NCBI GenBank assembly: GCA_039923455.1
Contig: JBDTCS010000186.1
Coordinates: 1-8,103 of the forward strand
Direction: 5' to 3'
DNA length: 8,103 nucleotides
Source: JBDTCS01 sp039923455
GTDB taxonomy: Bacteria; Bacteroidota; Ignavibacteria; Palsa-1295
Under the pieces are notes generated by a model. The model was not told where the DNA came from. It did not search any database and was given only the letters and a program-made list of their open reading frames with translations. Both the position numbers and the translations under genes were made by a program. Positions 1-6,347 of this stretch are shown piece by piece (the first letter of the stretch is position 1; each line of letters starts with the position of its first letter).

Positions 1-106
1 CGACGAGGGTCCAAATGCGCAATTGTGTGATCGAGAGTTCGGGATGCTCTTGCATCAACTCCATCATTGTCTCTGCCTCTTGGTTACCGATCACTTGAAA
101 TGTCAT
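1..106 (-). CDS. 5' end of an unidentified leftward gene (partial)
   Basis: Reading leftward from an ATG at 104-106, the frame stays open to the window edge and gives 35 residues beginning MTFQVIGNQEAETMMELMQE. The peptide is acidic and looks helical, and I do not recognise a family. An in-frame upstream ATG at 146-148 would add 14 basic residues (MRHLCARSNRQRTK). It has an AGGA eight bases before it, but since other genes here lack SD sequences I prefer the shorter start. The gene is divergent from the glycosyltransferase, so 107-301 should hold the control region for both. The open stretch is short and chance cannot be excluded. Confidence 0.5.
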   Translation of the reverse strand, partial: MTFQVIGNQEAETMMELMQEHPELSITQLRIWTLV

Positions 107-187
107 TTTTGTCCGTTGTCGATTTGAACGTGCACAAAGATGGCGCATGAGGGTATTCCTGTCGTTACTAGAATAGTACTCTAATTG

Positions 188-204
188 AGGAGGTGATGGA
201 GTAG
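188..204 (+). promoter_or_regulatory. Perfect anti-SD complement overlapping a two-codon ORF
   Basis: Positions 188-197 read AGGAGGTGAT, ten bases complementary to the usual 3' end of 16S rRNA. The last two bases are also the first two of an ATG (196-198), followed by GAG and the stop TAG (202-204). The SD lies 17 nt before the next in-frame ATG (215) of the glycosyltransferase frame, too far for normal initiation there. The other well-supported starts in the window have no recognisable SD, so this site stands out. It could be a leader ribosome-binding site or standby site; a chance match is also possible. Confidence 0.35.
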
Positions 205-230
205 CCCGAAAAACATGGCCTCGGGATTTG

Positions 231-275
231 GGAGAAACTTCTGCAGGAGAAACTTCTGTAGGAGAAACTTCTTCA
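231..275 (+). repeat. Three tandem 15-bp repeats with palindromic cores
   Basis: Three adjacent copies of a 15-bp unit (GGAGAAACTTCTGCA, with changes only in the last three bases) occupy 231-245, 246-260 and 261-275. A decayed fourth copy (GGAAGGCTTCACG) follows. Each unit has an AGAA-AC-TTCT dyad and an SD-like GGAGA. If translation starts at ATG 215, the repeats encode an Arg/Phe/Cys-rich stretch (RNFCR repeated) ahead of the conserved protein. If it starts at GTG 302, they lie in the 5' untranslated region and could be an operator array. The sequence does not decide between these. Confidence 0.85.
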
Positions 276-301
276 GGAAGGCTTCACGTTGGCACCTGAC
301 T

Positions 302-1450
302 GTGAGAATACTTATCGTTGGTACCGCATTCCCGCTGCGTGGTGGGATCGCGCATTATGTTTCGTTGCTCTATAAGACGCTCGTCGAGCGCGGACATGAC
401 GTGCGCATTATTTCTTTTTCGCGGCAATATCCCAAGCTTCTTTTTCCAGGCAAGACGCAGGACGAAGCAGGGGAGACGACGATTCCGCTAGCGAGTGAGC
501 CTGTGATCGATTCCGTGAATCCACTCACTTGGATCAAAGCCGGAAAGCTCGCTGCGAGTTATGCGCCCGATCTCCTCATCTTCAAATTTTGGCTTCCGTT
601 TTTTGCGCCTGCGTATGGTGTGATCGCACGCACTGCCAAACGCATCACTCGCAAGATGGGGAAGGAATGCAAAGTGATCTTCATCGCCGATAATGTGATC
701 CCACATGAAAAGCGACCGGGCGATCGGGCATTCACAAAGTTTGCTTTTAAGTATGTTGATTGGTTCATCGTGCAATCGGATGCAGTCGAGCGTGATCTTC
801 TGACTGTTAGTCCGAAAGCCAAATACATTAAGCTGCCGCATCCGATCTACGAAATCTTTGGTGCGAGAGAGGATCGATCCAATGTTCGAAAGCAACTCGG
901 CATTCCCGATGATGCGCCTGCGATTCTTTTCTTCGGATATATTCGCAAATACAAAGGCCTCGATATTCTTTTGCGAGCGATGCCAGCCTTGATCGAGAAG
1001 TTGCCTGAGATACGACTAATTGTTGCCGGAGAGTTCTATGGTGATCGCGAGGAATACGAATCGCTGATCAAAGAGCTGAAGATTCCGGCAAAGAATCTAG
1101 TGCTTGCGACTGACTATATAGCGAACGAAGAAGTCGCGAAGTATTTTACCGCTTCGAATGTTGTCGTATTGCCGTATCGAAGCGCGACGCAGTCGGGCAT
1201 TGTTCAGATCGCGTATAATTTTGATGTTCCCGTTATCTCGACCGATGTCGGTGGGCTTGCCGAAGTTGTGATCGATGGCAAGTGCGGCATTGTTGTCGAA
1301 CGAGCTGAGCCAGCGCTGATCGCACAAGCGGTACTCAAGTTTTTTTCCGAATCGCTCGAGCAGAAATTCACCGAAGGTGTTCGCGATGAGAAGAAAAAAT
1401 ATTCGTGGGCAGGATTCGTCGAAGGCATCGAACAAGTCATGAAACGGTAG
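302..1450 (+). CDS. GT-B fold glycosyltransferase, GT4-like
   Basis: Predicted to transfer a sugar from a nucleotide-sugar donor to a glycan or lipid-linked acceptor at the inner face of the cytoplasmic membrane. From GTG 302 it is 382 residues. The N-terminal Rossmann half opens VRILIVGTAFPLRGGIAHY and has the segment FSRQYPKLLFPGKTQ (about 39-53). The C-terminal half starts near ILFFGYIRKYKGLDILLRA (208-226). It then carries the donor-site region SATQSGIVQIAYNFDVPVIS (294-313), followed by TDVGGLAEVVIDG, typical of GT4 enzymes. An ATG at 215 would add 29 residues made largely of 5-residue repeats. I prefer GTG because family similarity begins there, although no SD supports it. The next gene follows after 14 nt. 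Donor and acceptor cannot be inferred. Confidence 0.88.
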   Translation: MRILIVGTAFPLRGGIAHYVSLLYKTLVERGHDVRIISFSRQYPKLLFPGKTQDEAGETTIPLASEPVIDSVNPLTWIKAGKLAASYAPDLLIFKFWLPFFAPAYGVIARTAKRITRKMGKECKVIFIADNVIPHEKRPGDRAFTKFAFKYVDWFIVQSDAVERDLLTVSPKAKYIKLPHPIYEIFGAREDRSNVRKQLGIPDDAPAILFFGYIRKYKGLDILLRAMPALIEKLPEIRLIVAGEFYGDREEYESLIKELKIPAKNLVLATDYIANEEVAKYFTASNVVVLPYRSATQSGIVQIAYNFDVPVISTDVGGLAEVVIDGKCGIVVERAEPALIAQAVLKFFSESLEQKFTEGVRDEKKKYSWAGFVEGIEQVMKR

Positions 1451-1464
1451 TCAATCAAAAGCGC

Positions 1465-2211
1465 ATGTCGATCGAACTCGGGAAGCCGGCCGATTATGGC
1501 CAATATATTTTGCAGCGTCGTTATGAACTTGCTGTCAAGCATGCTGGTGAAGCGATGTCGTCCGGCGGACTCTATCTCGATGTCGGTTGCGGCAACGGTG
1601 CACAGACCGTGCTCTTTGCAAAACATTTTACAACATGGATCGGCATTGATGTAGAGGAAGCTCGTCTGCAGGAATTTCGTAATGAGCTTGCTCGCACGGA
1701 ATACGAAGCCGGAAATATTCCGCACGAGATCGAGATCTATAATGGTGATGCGATACCACTCGCGAACGGCACCGTTGATTTCTTAAGTTGCATCGAAGTG
1801 ATCGAGCATACCACGAATGATTCGGCAACGATCGCCGAGCTGTTTCGAGTGTTGAAGCCGGGCGGCACAGCGTTTATCACGGTGCCGAACAAGTGGTGGG
1901 TATTCGAGACGCACGGGGCGAATCTTCCGCTGCTTCCGTGGAACCGGGTACCGTTTTTCTCGTGGCTACCAAAGCCGATACACTCGAAATTTGCGAAAGC
2001 CAGAATTTATCGTCGCAAAGAGATCGTTGGATTGTTGGAGGCTGCGGGCTTTGAAACACGCGCGACTGCGTTTGTCACTGCACCGATGGATATGATCAAG
2101 AATGAAAAGCTGCAACGCAAAGTGCGCAATATGCTTTTTCGTGAAAACTCAACCACCGTGCCGATGCTCGCTACATCTGTTATGATCGTCGCAACAAAAC
2201 CGATTCACTAA
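1465..2211 (+). CDS. Class I SAM-dependent methyltransferase (Methyltransf_11/25-like)
   Basis: A 248-residue protein with the full Rossmann methyltransferase signature. Motif I is LYLDVGCGNGAQ (36-47), the acidic ribose-binding residue follows in GIDVEE (60-65), motif II is GDAIPLANGTVDFLSCIEVI (94-113) followed by EHT, and the post-motif is LKPGGTAFITVPN (130-142). The C-terminal part (about 145-205) is rich in Trp, Pro and Phe, as in enzymes acting on lipid-linked or hydrophobic acceptors; that is inference. ATG 1465 is chosen because it lies just after the glycosyltransferase stop; an upstream GTG at 1405 would overlap that gene by 46 nt and add unrelated basic residues. No SD is visible. 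Its place between a glycosyltransferase and a second methyltransferase suggests O- or C-methylation of a sugar or glycolipid. The substrate is unknown. Confidence 0.88.
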   Translation: MSIELGKPADYGQYILQRRYELAVKHAGEAMSSGGLYLDVGCGNGAQTVLFAKHFTTWIGIDVEEARLQEFRNELARTEYEAGNIPHEIEIYNGDAIPLANGTVDFLSCIEVIEHTTNDSATIAELFRVLKPGGTAFITVPNKWWVFETHGANLPLLPWNRVPFFSWLPKPIHSKFAKARIYRRKEIVGLLEAAGFETRATAFVTAPMDMIKNEKLQRKVRNMLFRENSTTVPMLATSVMIVATKPIH

Positions 2212-2233
2212 TTTTTCTCACCGCATTCTTCTC

Positions 2234-3088
2234 ATGGCATCTTTAGCACCAGCGACGCAAGCACGACTAAAAATTCTCGAAACGCTGAAGAGCGTTACCG
2301 AAGGTACGCGATATTATTTCGGCTATCAATTCGGTCTCGGCAAAGAATATATCGTGCCGTATCTCAAAGCGAATGGTGTCGAGTTTAAGGGTAAAGCTGT
2401 CTGCGAAATCGGTTGCGGTGAAGGCGGTGTCCTTGCTGCGATTGCGGATGAAGGCGTTCGGTCTGTGCTCGGTATCGACATTCGTCAAGAGGCGATTGAT
2501 CGTGCTGTCGCGCTATTCGATCATCTTGGTATCAATCCCGAACACGGCATCGAAACAGAATTTGATCTGCATAACATCACTGCCGATGGAGCGCCTCCGA
2601 AGTGGAAAGAGAAATTCGATTTCGTCACGCTGCGTGATGTGATCGAGCATCTCGACGAGACCGAAATATCGCTGCGCAACGTGATGGAATTTCTAAAGCC
2701 GGGCGGATATCTCTACATCGTGTTCCCGCCATATTATTCACCATTCGGTGCGCATCAACATTTACTCAAGACACTTTGGGGAAAGCTTCCTTGGTTGCAA
2801 ATGCTTCCGAACACGATCTTCAATCCACTCACGAGCAAAGCAGTGCATGAGATAGATATCGAAGAGGTTTCGCGATTGCGTGAGATACGTCTTACCATCA
2901 AGAAATTCAAAACTGCTGCCAAGCGAGCGGGTCTGGAGTTGAAAGATGAGCAGTTGTATCTCTTGCGTCCGGTCTTCAAAATGAAATTTGGTATCAATCC
3001 GATTCGTGGTAACTTTCTAAAACACCTCCCTGGTTTGCGAGAGCTCGGCGCACTCGAGGCTTCGTACCTATTGCAGAAGCCCCGATAA
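2234..3088 (+). CDS. Second class I SAM-dependent methyltransferase
   Basis: A 284-residue protein with motif I AVCEIGCGEGGVLAAI (55-70), the acidic residue in GIDIRQEAI (80-88), motif II FDFVTLRDVIEHLDE (128-142) and LKPGGYLYIVFPPYY (154-168). It differs from the preceding methyltransferase outside these motifs. It has an extra N-terminal helical stretch of about 50 residues and a long C-terminal region (170-284) with many aromatic and basic residues, suggesting a different acceptor. ATG 2234 lies 22 nt after the previous stop with no SD, so it is probably co-transcribed with the two genes before it. The 3' end is convergent with the cupredoxin remnant, 5 nt away. This family often appears in O-antigen, capsule and exopolysaccharide clusters; a role in glycan methylation or end-capping is inferred from context. 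Confidence 0.87.
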   Translation: MASLAPATQARLKILETLKSVTEGTRYYFGYQFGLGKEYIVPYLKANGVEFKGKAVCEIGCGEGGVLAAIADEGVRSVLGIDIRQEAIDRAVALFDHLGINPEHGIETEFDLHNITADGAPPKWKEKFDFVTLRDVIEHLDETEISLRNVMEFLKPGGYLYIVFPPYYSPFGAHQHLLKTLWGKLPWLQMLPNTIFNPLTSKAVHEIDIEEVSRLREIRLTIKKFKTAAKRAGLELKDEQLYLLRPVFKMKFGINPIRGNFLKHLPGLRELGALEASYLLQKPR

Positions 3089-3093
3089 ACTTT

Positions 3094-3183
3094 TTAGCGA
3101 ACGATCACTTTTCCCTTCATTGTCGGGTGGATCGTGCAAACATATCCGAAGGTGCCGGCGGTTGTAAATATATAGGCAAATTG
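3094..3183 (-). pseudogene. C-terminal remnant of a type 1 copper protein (cupredoxin)
   Basis: Read leftward, the last 29 codons before TAA (3094-3096) encode QFAYIFTTAGTFGYVCTIHP followed by TMKGKVIVR. This is the last two beta strands of a plastocyanin/amicyanin-type cupredoxin, with the copper loop C-x2-H-x2-M intact. The frame stays open back to an ATG at 3316-3318 (74 residues), but those 45 upstream residues have no cupredoxin strand pattern, no first copper histidine and no signal peptide. I could not find the missing half in the other two frames. The likeliest reading is a truncated gene whose 5' part was lost or replaced. A short expressed peptide is possible but could not bind copper in the usual four-ligand way. 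Confidence 0.6.
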
Positions 3184-3354
3184 CTGATTCGTACGAGCAT
3201 GCTTGGTGCAAAGTCTGCTTACGTCGGTGATTATTTTCCTCTCATCACCTCTCAATCCACAATTTCTTAGTATATTTCGGATAATTCTACGTTGATTGTT
3301 GGCATGATCTTCGCTCATAAGCCGACTGTGTGTTCGATTTCAGATTTTCCAGCC

Positions 3355-4329
3355 ATGAAATATTCCAATATTGTTTTCGCGAGTTGCCTTGTGATCATTG
3401 CCGGACTTGGTTCGCAGGCCGCGAATGCACAGGGTTCTGATCCGTATATTCATTCGGGTTCGATCGGAACTTCGAGTCCTACGCAGACGCCTTCGCAATA
3501 TCAGAGCTATGATGTTCGACCGTTTGCGGCACTCACTGTTCGCGAATGGATTGGCAGAAAGTTCATTTTTCTTCCGGTTGATAAGGCCGCGCGAACCTAT
3601 GCCTACGGAGATTTTCATCCGGCGCTCGCGTATCAAAAATATGTTGGTCGCACAGCAACGGTTTCTGAGATCACCGGACAAGAATACGGTGCCGACAACG
3701 ATCATCCTTCGTCCATTCATCTTGTGATGGATGATAATGGTGAGCGAGTTGCAACGAGTTGTAACTGTCCGGCTTCGCAACTCACGCTGAGCGGGCTCGG
3801 ACTTGTTTCGGATATTGATAACGCTCGCACAAAGTGGCTCGGAAAAACGCTGTATCTCAATACCAAAACTGCCGCGGAACTTCAGGCCTACGATGCCAGT
3901 CGTGATGAATCGACACCAGTGCATGTCAAGAAATTTTCCGCGGTCCGAGTGACTGCGATCGTCGCGGGATATTCCTCACTTTCTCCGGTGCGTTTTATTC
4001 TTCGCACTCCCGAGGGTGTCGAAGCGTATCTCGATGTGAACGTTAGCAATACAAATGCCGGTGCGACCTCTTCGCTATTTCGCGTCGAGGATAAATTCCT
4101 CACGGATGATCCGCACGCTGCACACAACTGGCCGAAGAAAGTGTGGGATGCGATCGAAGAATCGTCCATCTTCAAAGGCATGACCACCGAGCAAGCACGC
4201 ATGAGTTGGGGCGAACCAAATGTGATCGGTAACTCGACTTCGACTGCGGGCAGGGAAGAGAGTTGGAGCTACTCTTCGGGATCAAAACTTGTATTCACGA
4301 ACGGAATTCTCACGACTGTTCAAAACTAA
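3355..4329 (+). CDS. Exported protein with duplicated beta-rich module and SmpA/BamE-like C-terminus
   Basis: A 324-residue protein. Residues 1-26 form a Sec signal peptide: MKYS, hydrophobic core NIVFASCLVIIAGLG, cleavage after ANAQ. A Ser/Thr/Gln-rich linker (27-55) follows. Two similar modules come next: WIGRKFIFLPVDKAARTYAY (65-84) with GRTATVSEI, and WLGKTLYLNTKTAAELQAYD (161-180) with SAVRVTAIV. I read this as an internal duplication. A possible Cys pair (CNC, 136-138) sits between them. The C-terminal ~55 residues (KGMTTEQARMSWGEPNVIGN, then WSYSSGSKLVFTNGILTTVQ) resemble the SmpA/OmlA (BamE-like) fold: a helix starting GMT, a GEP turn, an aromatic strand and a final FxNGxLT strand. 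ATG 3355 is chosen for the signal peptide. It precedes the amidase gene by 15 nt and is probably co-transcribed with it. Function is unknown; an envelope role is inferred. Confidence 0.85.
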   Translation: MKYSNIVFASCLVIIAGLGSQAANAQGSDPYIHSGSIGTSSPTQTPSQYQSYDVRPFAALTVREWIGRKFIFLPVDKAARTYAYGDFHPALAYQKYVGRTATVSEITGQEYGADNDHPSSIHLVMDDNGERVATSCNCPASQLTLSGLGLVSDIDNARTKWLGKTLYLNTKTAAELQAYDASRDESTPVHVKKFSAVRVTAIVAGYSSLSPVRFILRTPEGVEAYLDVNVSNTNAGATSSLFRVEDKFLTDDPHAAHNWPKKVWDAIEESSIFKGMTTEQARMSWGEPNVIGNSTSTAGREESWSYSSGSKLVFTNGILTTVQN

Positions 4330-4344
4330 TTCTTTTCTCGGCAC

Positions 4345-6003
4345 GTGTTTATCGAAAAATCGAAGTCACGCATTTCAAAAGCCACACCGTTCGTGTGGCT
4401 TCTGTTTTCGCTCGCGCTTGCACTCATCATCAGTGCGTGCGGATCAAGTCAGAAAACAGTGGCAACAAAAGTGATCGACAGTATTCCGATCATCGTCCCG
4501 ATTCCGCATGTTGCCTCAGAGCTTGCGCTCAACATTGCCTATCCGCCTGCCGGAATGATGCGCCCAAGTGTCGATTCGAATTTTGTTTTTGGAACGCTCG
4601 GCACGAGTGGCTCGCTGACGATCAACGGTAATCCTGTTCGAGTTGCGGCTAACGGTGCTTTCCTCGCATTTCTTCCGATGCCGAAAGATGGCAAATACAA
4701 ATTTGTTGCGCATAGCGCTGATGCAGTCGATAGCACAGAGGTGGCGTATGTTATGCCGAGCAATCGGACGCTCACGGGAAGTGTGACCGATAGCGGGCGA
4801 CTTGCGATTGTGCCGAGTAAACAAGCAGTGACTTCGCAGCCACGCGCGCATATCGTTGCTGGGAGCGATACGTTACAGACCGGTTCGGATGCTGCCGCGG
4901 TTTCGCCGGTGCTCGGAGGTGATCGGAAGTGGTCGCTGCCGAATAATGCCAAGATCAGAATTCTCGCGAAGCAAGGACACGATCTACTTGTGCGCATTGG
5001 CAATGATTCCGGATGGATCGCCGACACAAACGTGCATCTTGATACGCTTCCGATCACGAACAGATCCACCAGTTCCGGAACGCATGTTGGCGTATTCCAC
5101 ACAGAGATGGCCACACCGAATGTGCATGTCGAGGCCGGTTATCTCGATTTGCGAATGGATGTAAAGTTTGCGCCATTCCTCATTGCCGATCAAGCGAACC
5201 TGTTACGCATCACCATCTATAGTGCGTTGCACCGACCAGAGGCTTTCGATTTCGCCTCGACCGCGGCGCGGATCAAACTTATTTCTGACAAAGCCGTTGC
5301 GGGTGGTGTCGAATATTCTGTTTGGCTTCGCACATTGCCGTGGGGCTACAAAGCATTTTATGAATCGGATGGGACGCTCGTCGTCCGGATTCGTAAACAG
5401 CCCATGATCGATACGAGCAATGTGTTCTCGGGATTGCGAATCGCGGTTGACCCGGGACATCCACCGGCGGGAGCATTTGGTCCGTCCGGACTGACGGAAG
5501 CAGAAGCGAATCTTGCGCTCGCACTTCGCATTCAAAAATTACTCGAAGCCCGTGGTGCGCATGTGATCATGACGCACACAACACTCAAAGGCAGAAAGAG
5601 TAGTACGAATGCGACGATCGAGTTACATGCGCGAACACAAATGGCTGTCGATTCCAATGCGGATATTTTGCTCTCCGTGCATAACAACGCATTCCCCGAG
5701 GGCACGAATCCGTTCACCAATTACGGATCAACAACATACTACTATCACAATTTTAGTGCTGATCTGGCCGCTACTCTTATTCAAGCAATCGATAGCGTCA
5801 CACAAATTCCAAACAAAGGTGCACGAACGAAGAGCTTAGCATTGTGTCGTCCAACATGGATGCCATCGGTGCTCACCGAATCGCTCTACTTAATGTTTCC
5901 CGAACAAGAAGCCGCACTGCGCGATAGCAACTTCCTCGACCGCTTAGCCCAAGCTCACATTCGCGGTTTAGAAAAATTCTTGATCGGAAGAGTCCGAGAT
6001 TAG
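4345..6003 (+). CDS. Lipoprotein N-acetylmuramoyl-L-alanine amidase (Amidase_3)
   Basis: Predicted to cut the bond between N-acetylmuramic acid and the stem-peptide L-alanine of peptidoglycan in the periplasm. From GTG 4345 it is 552 residues. A lipoprotein signal with lipobox IISAC places the lipidated Cys at 32. Residues 58-138 form an Ig-like beta domain (LTINGNPVRVAANGAFLAFL). Residues 166-232 look SH3b-like (LLVRIGNDSGWIADTNVHLD). Residues 250-353 resemble the AMIN/pre-catalytic beta domain, including LPWGYKAFYESDGTLVVRIR. The Amidase_3 domain runs from about 363 to the end. Zinc ligands are His372 (VDPGHP), Glu385 (GLTEAEANL) and His446 (SVHNNA), and the catalytic Glu is Glu512 (LTESLYLMFPEQEA). 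All key residues are present. It is longer than a typical AmiC because of the three N-terminal domains. GTG is the only start that keeps the signal peptide; no SD is seen. Confidence 0.92.
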   Translation: MFIEKSKSRISKATPFVWLLFSLALALIISACGSSQKTVATKVIDSIPIIVPIPHVASELALNIAYPPAGMMRPSVDSNFVFGTLGTSGSLTINGNPVRVAANGAFLAFLPMPKDGKYKFVAHSADAVDSTEVAYVMPSNRTLTGSVTDSGRLAIVPSKQAVTSQPRAHIVAGSDTLQTGSDAAAVSPVLGGDRKWSLPNNAKIRILAKQGHDLLVRIGNDSGWIADTNVHLDTLPITNRSTSSGTHVGVFHTEMATPNVHVEAGYLDLRMDVKFAPFLIADQANLLRITIYSALHRPEAFDFASTAARIKLISDKAVAGGVEYSVWLRTLPWGYKAFYESDGTLVVRIRKQPMIDTSNVFSGLRIAVDPGHPPAGAFGPSGLTEAEANLALALRIQKLLEARGAHVIMTHTTLKGRKSSTNATIELHARTQMAVDSNADILLSVHNNAFPEGTNPFTNYGSTTYYYHNFSADLAATLIQAIDSVTQIPNKGARTKSLALCRPTWMPSVLTESLYLMFPEQEAALRDSNFLDRLAQAHIRGLEKFLIGRVRD

Positions 6004-6035
6004 TGGAGCATTGATTCGTGGAGTTGTTTTCCTTT

Positions 6036-6080
6036 GCGAATGGAAAGATGTGCCCATCCATTGCGGTTTGCTTTTTCTTT
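6036..6080 (+). terminator. Possible rho-independent terminator of the amidase unit
   Basis: Arms GC(G)AATGGA (6036-6044, one bulged G) and TCCATTGC (6057-6064) form an eight-pair stem with a 12-nt loop. A T-rich stretch follows (TTTGCTTTTTCTTT, 6067-6080). It lies 33 nt after the amidase stop, in the right place and orientation. The stem is not GC-rich and a two-base gap precedes the T tract, so this is tentative. Confidence 0.35.
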
Positions 6081-6167
6081 AAACGAGTAAAGTGAGTCCG
6101 ATGTTTCGAACCGCCGCAAAATTGTGGAGTAGTGTTTGAGTTCTCAACGAAATATCGGCGCAAACTC

Positions 6168-6279
6168 ACGCGGTCCGCCGTGGCGGACTCAAAGAATAAA
6201 AACCTCATTACCCAGGATTCCATCCGCCGCGGCGGGTTTCATCCTGGGCTGCGAGTATGCCACCACTCCGTGGCTAAGA
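6168..6279 (+). repeat. 112-bp composite hairpin repeat, copy 1
   Basis: Elements in order are: a 7-bp-arm palindrome GTCCGCC-GT-GGCGGAC (6173-6188); a 22-nt variable spacer; a long hairpin with outer arms CCCAGGAT (6211-6218) and ATCCTGGG (6241-6248) and an inner GC-rich stem (6222-6237); the core GCTGCGAGTATGCC (6248-6261); a small hairpin ACCAC-TCC-GTGGC (6262-6274); and TAAGA. The copy at 7832-7943 aligns to its reverse complement without gaps. It lies between convergent 3' ends. It could be a REP-like mobile palindrome, a structured RNA or a bidirectional transcription barrier; no T tract follows the hairpins on either strand. Confidence 0.85.
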
Positions 6280-6347
6280 GGTGCGTATCCTAAATAGGTT
6301 TTGTCCGGAGCCGGAAGATTTCGGCGGCCACTCGATAGATCCAAACG

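Larger units (their letters stand above)
6004..6347. other. Non-coding gap between convergent genes
   Basis: This 344-nt gap separates the 3' ends of the amidase and propeller genes. It holds a possible amidase terminator (6036-6080), the 112-bp structured repeat (6168-6279), a short dyad CCTA-AA-TAGG (6289-6298) and a bulged hairpin near 6310-6326 (GCCGGAA-gat-TTCGGC). No start-to-stop gene with a recognisable product was found on either strand. A leftward stretch (6000-6143) stays open for 47 codons but has no ATG. Confidence 0.7.

Noticed and set aside
188..197. Fragment of a 16S rRNA 3' end on the minus strand
   Set aside because: Only the ten-base anti-SD complement matches; flanking bases do not continue into 16S sequence.
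231..275. CRISPR-like array
   Set aside because: The 15-bp units are directly adjacent with no spacers.
1405..1464. GTG 1405 as start of the first methyltransferase
   Set aside because: It would overlap the glycosyltransferase and add 20 basic residues unlike the family; ATG 1465 gives a normal start.
3058..3095. Hairpin GGCTTC/GAAGCC (3058-3063 with 3076-3081) followed by a T run, as a terminator after the second methyltransferase
   Set aside because: The six-pair stem has a 12-nt loop, lies inside the coding end and is separated from the five Ts by 9 nt, so it does not fit a rho-independent terminator well.
3255..3290. Bacteroidota-type promoter (TATATTTC near 3271) for the exported protein gene
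   Set aside because: The -7-like box has no TTG at the proper upstream distance, so support is too weak.
3184..3318. Full 74-residue leftward ORF as an intact small cupredoxin
   Set aside because: The upstream 45 residues lack the first copper His, beta-strand pattern and signal peptide, so only the C-terminal part is credible as cupredoxin.
3292..3354. Upstream in-frame start (21 extra codons) for the exported protein
   Set aside because: It would bury the signal peptide; ATG 3355 places a normal n-region directly before the hydrophobic core.
6173..6188. GC-rich palindromes in both repeats as rho-independent terminators
   Set aside because: No T tract directly follows on either strand; in copy 2 the nearest T run is about 16 nt away.
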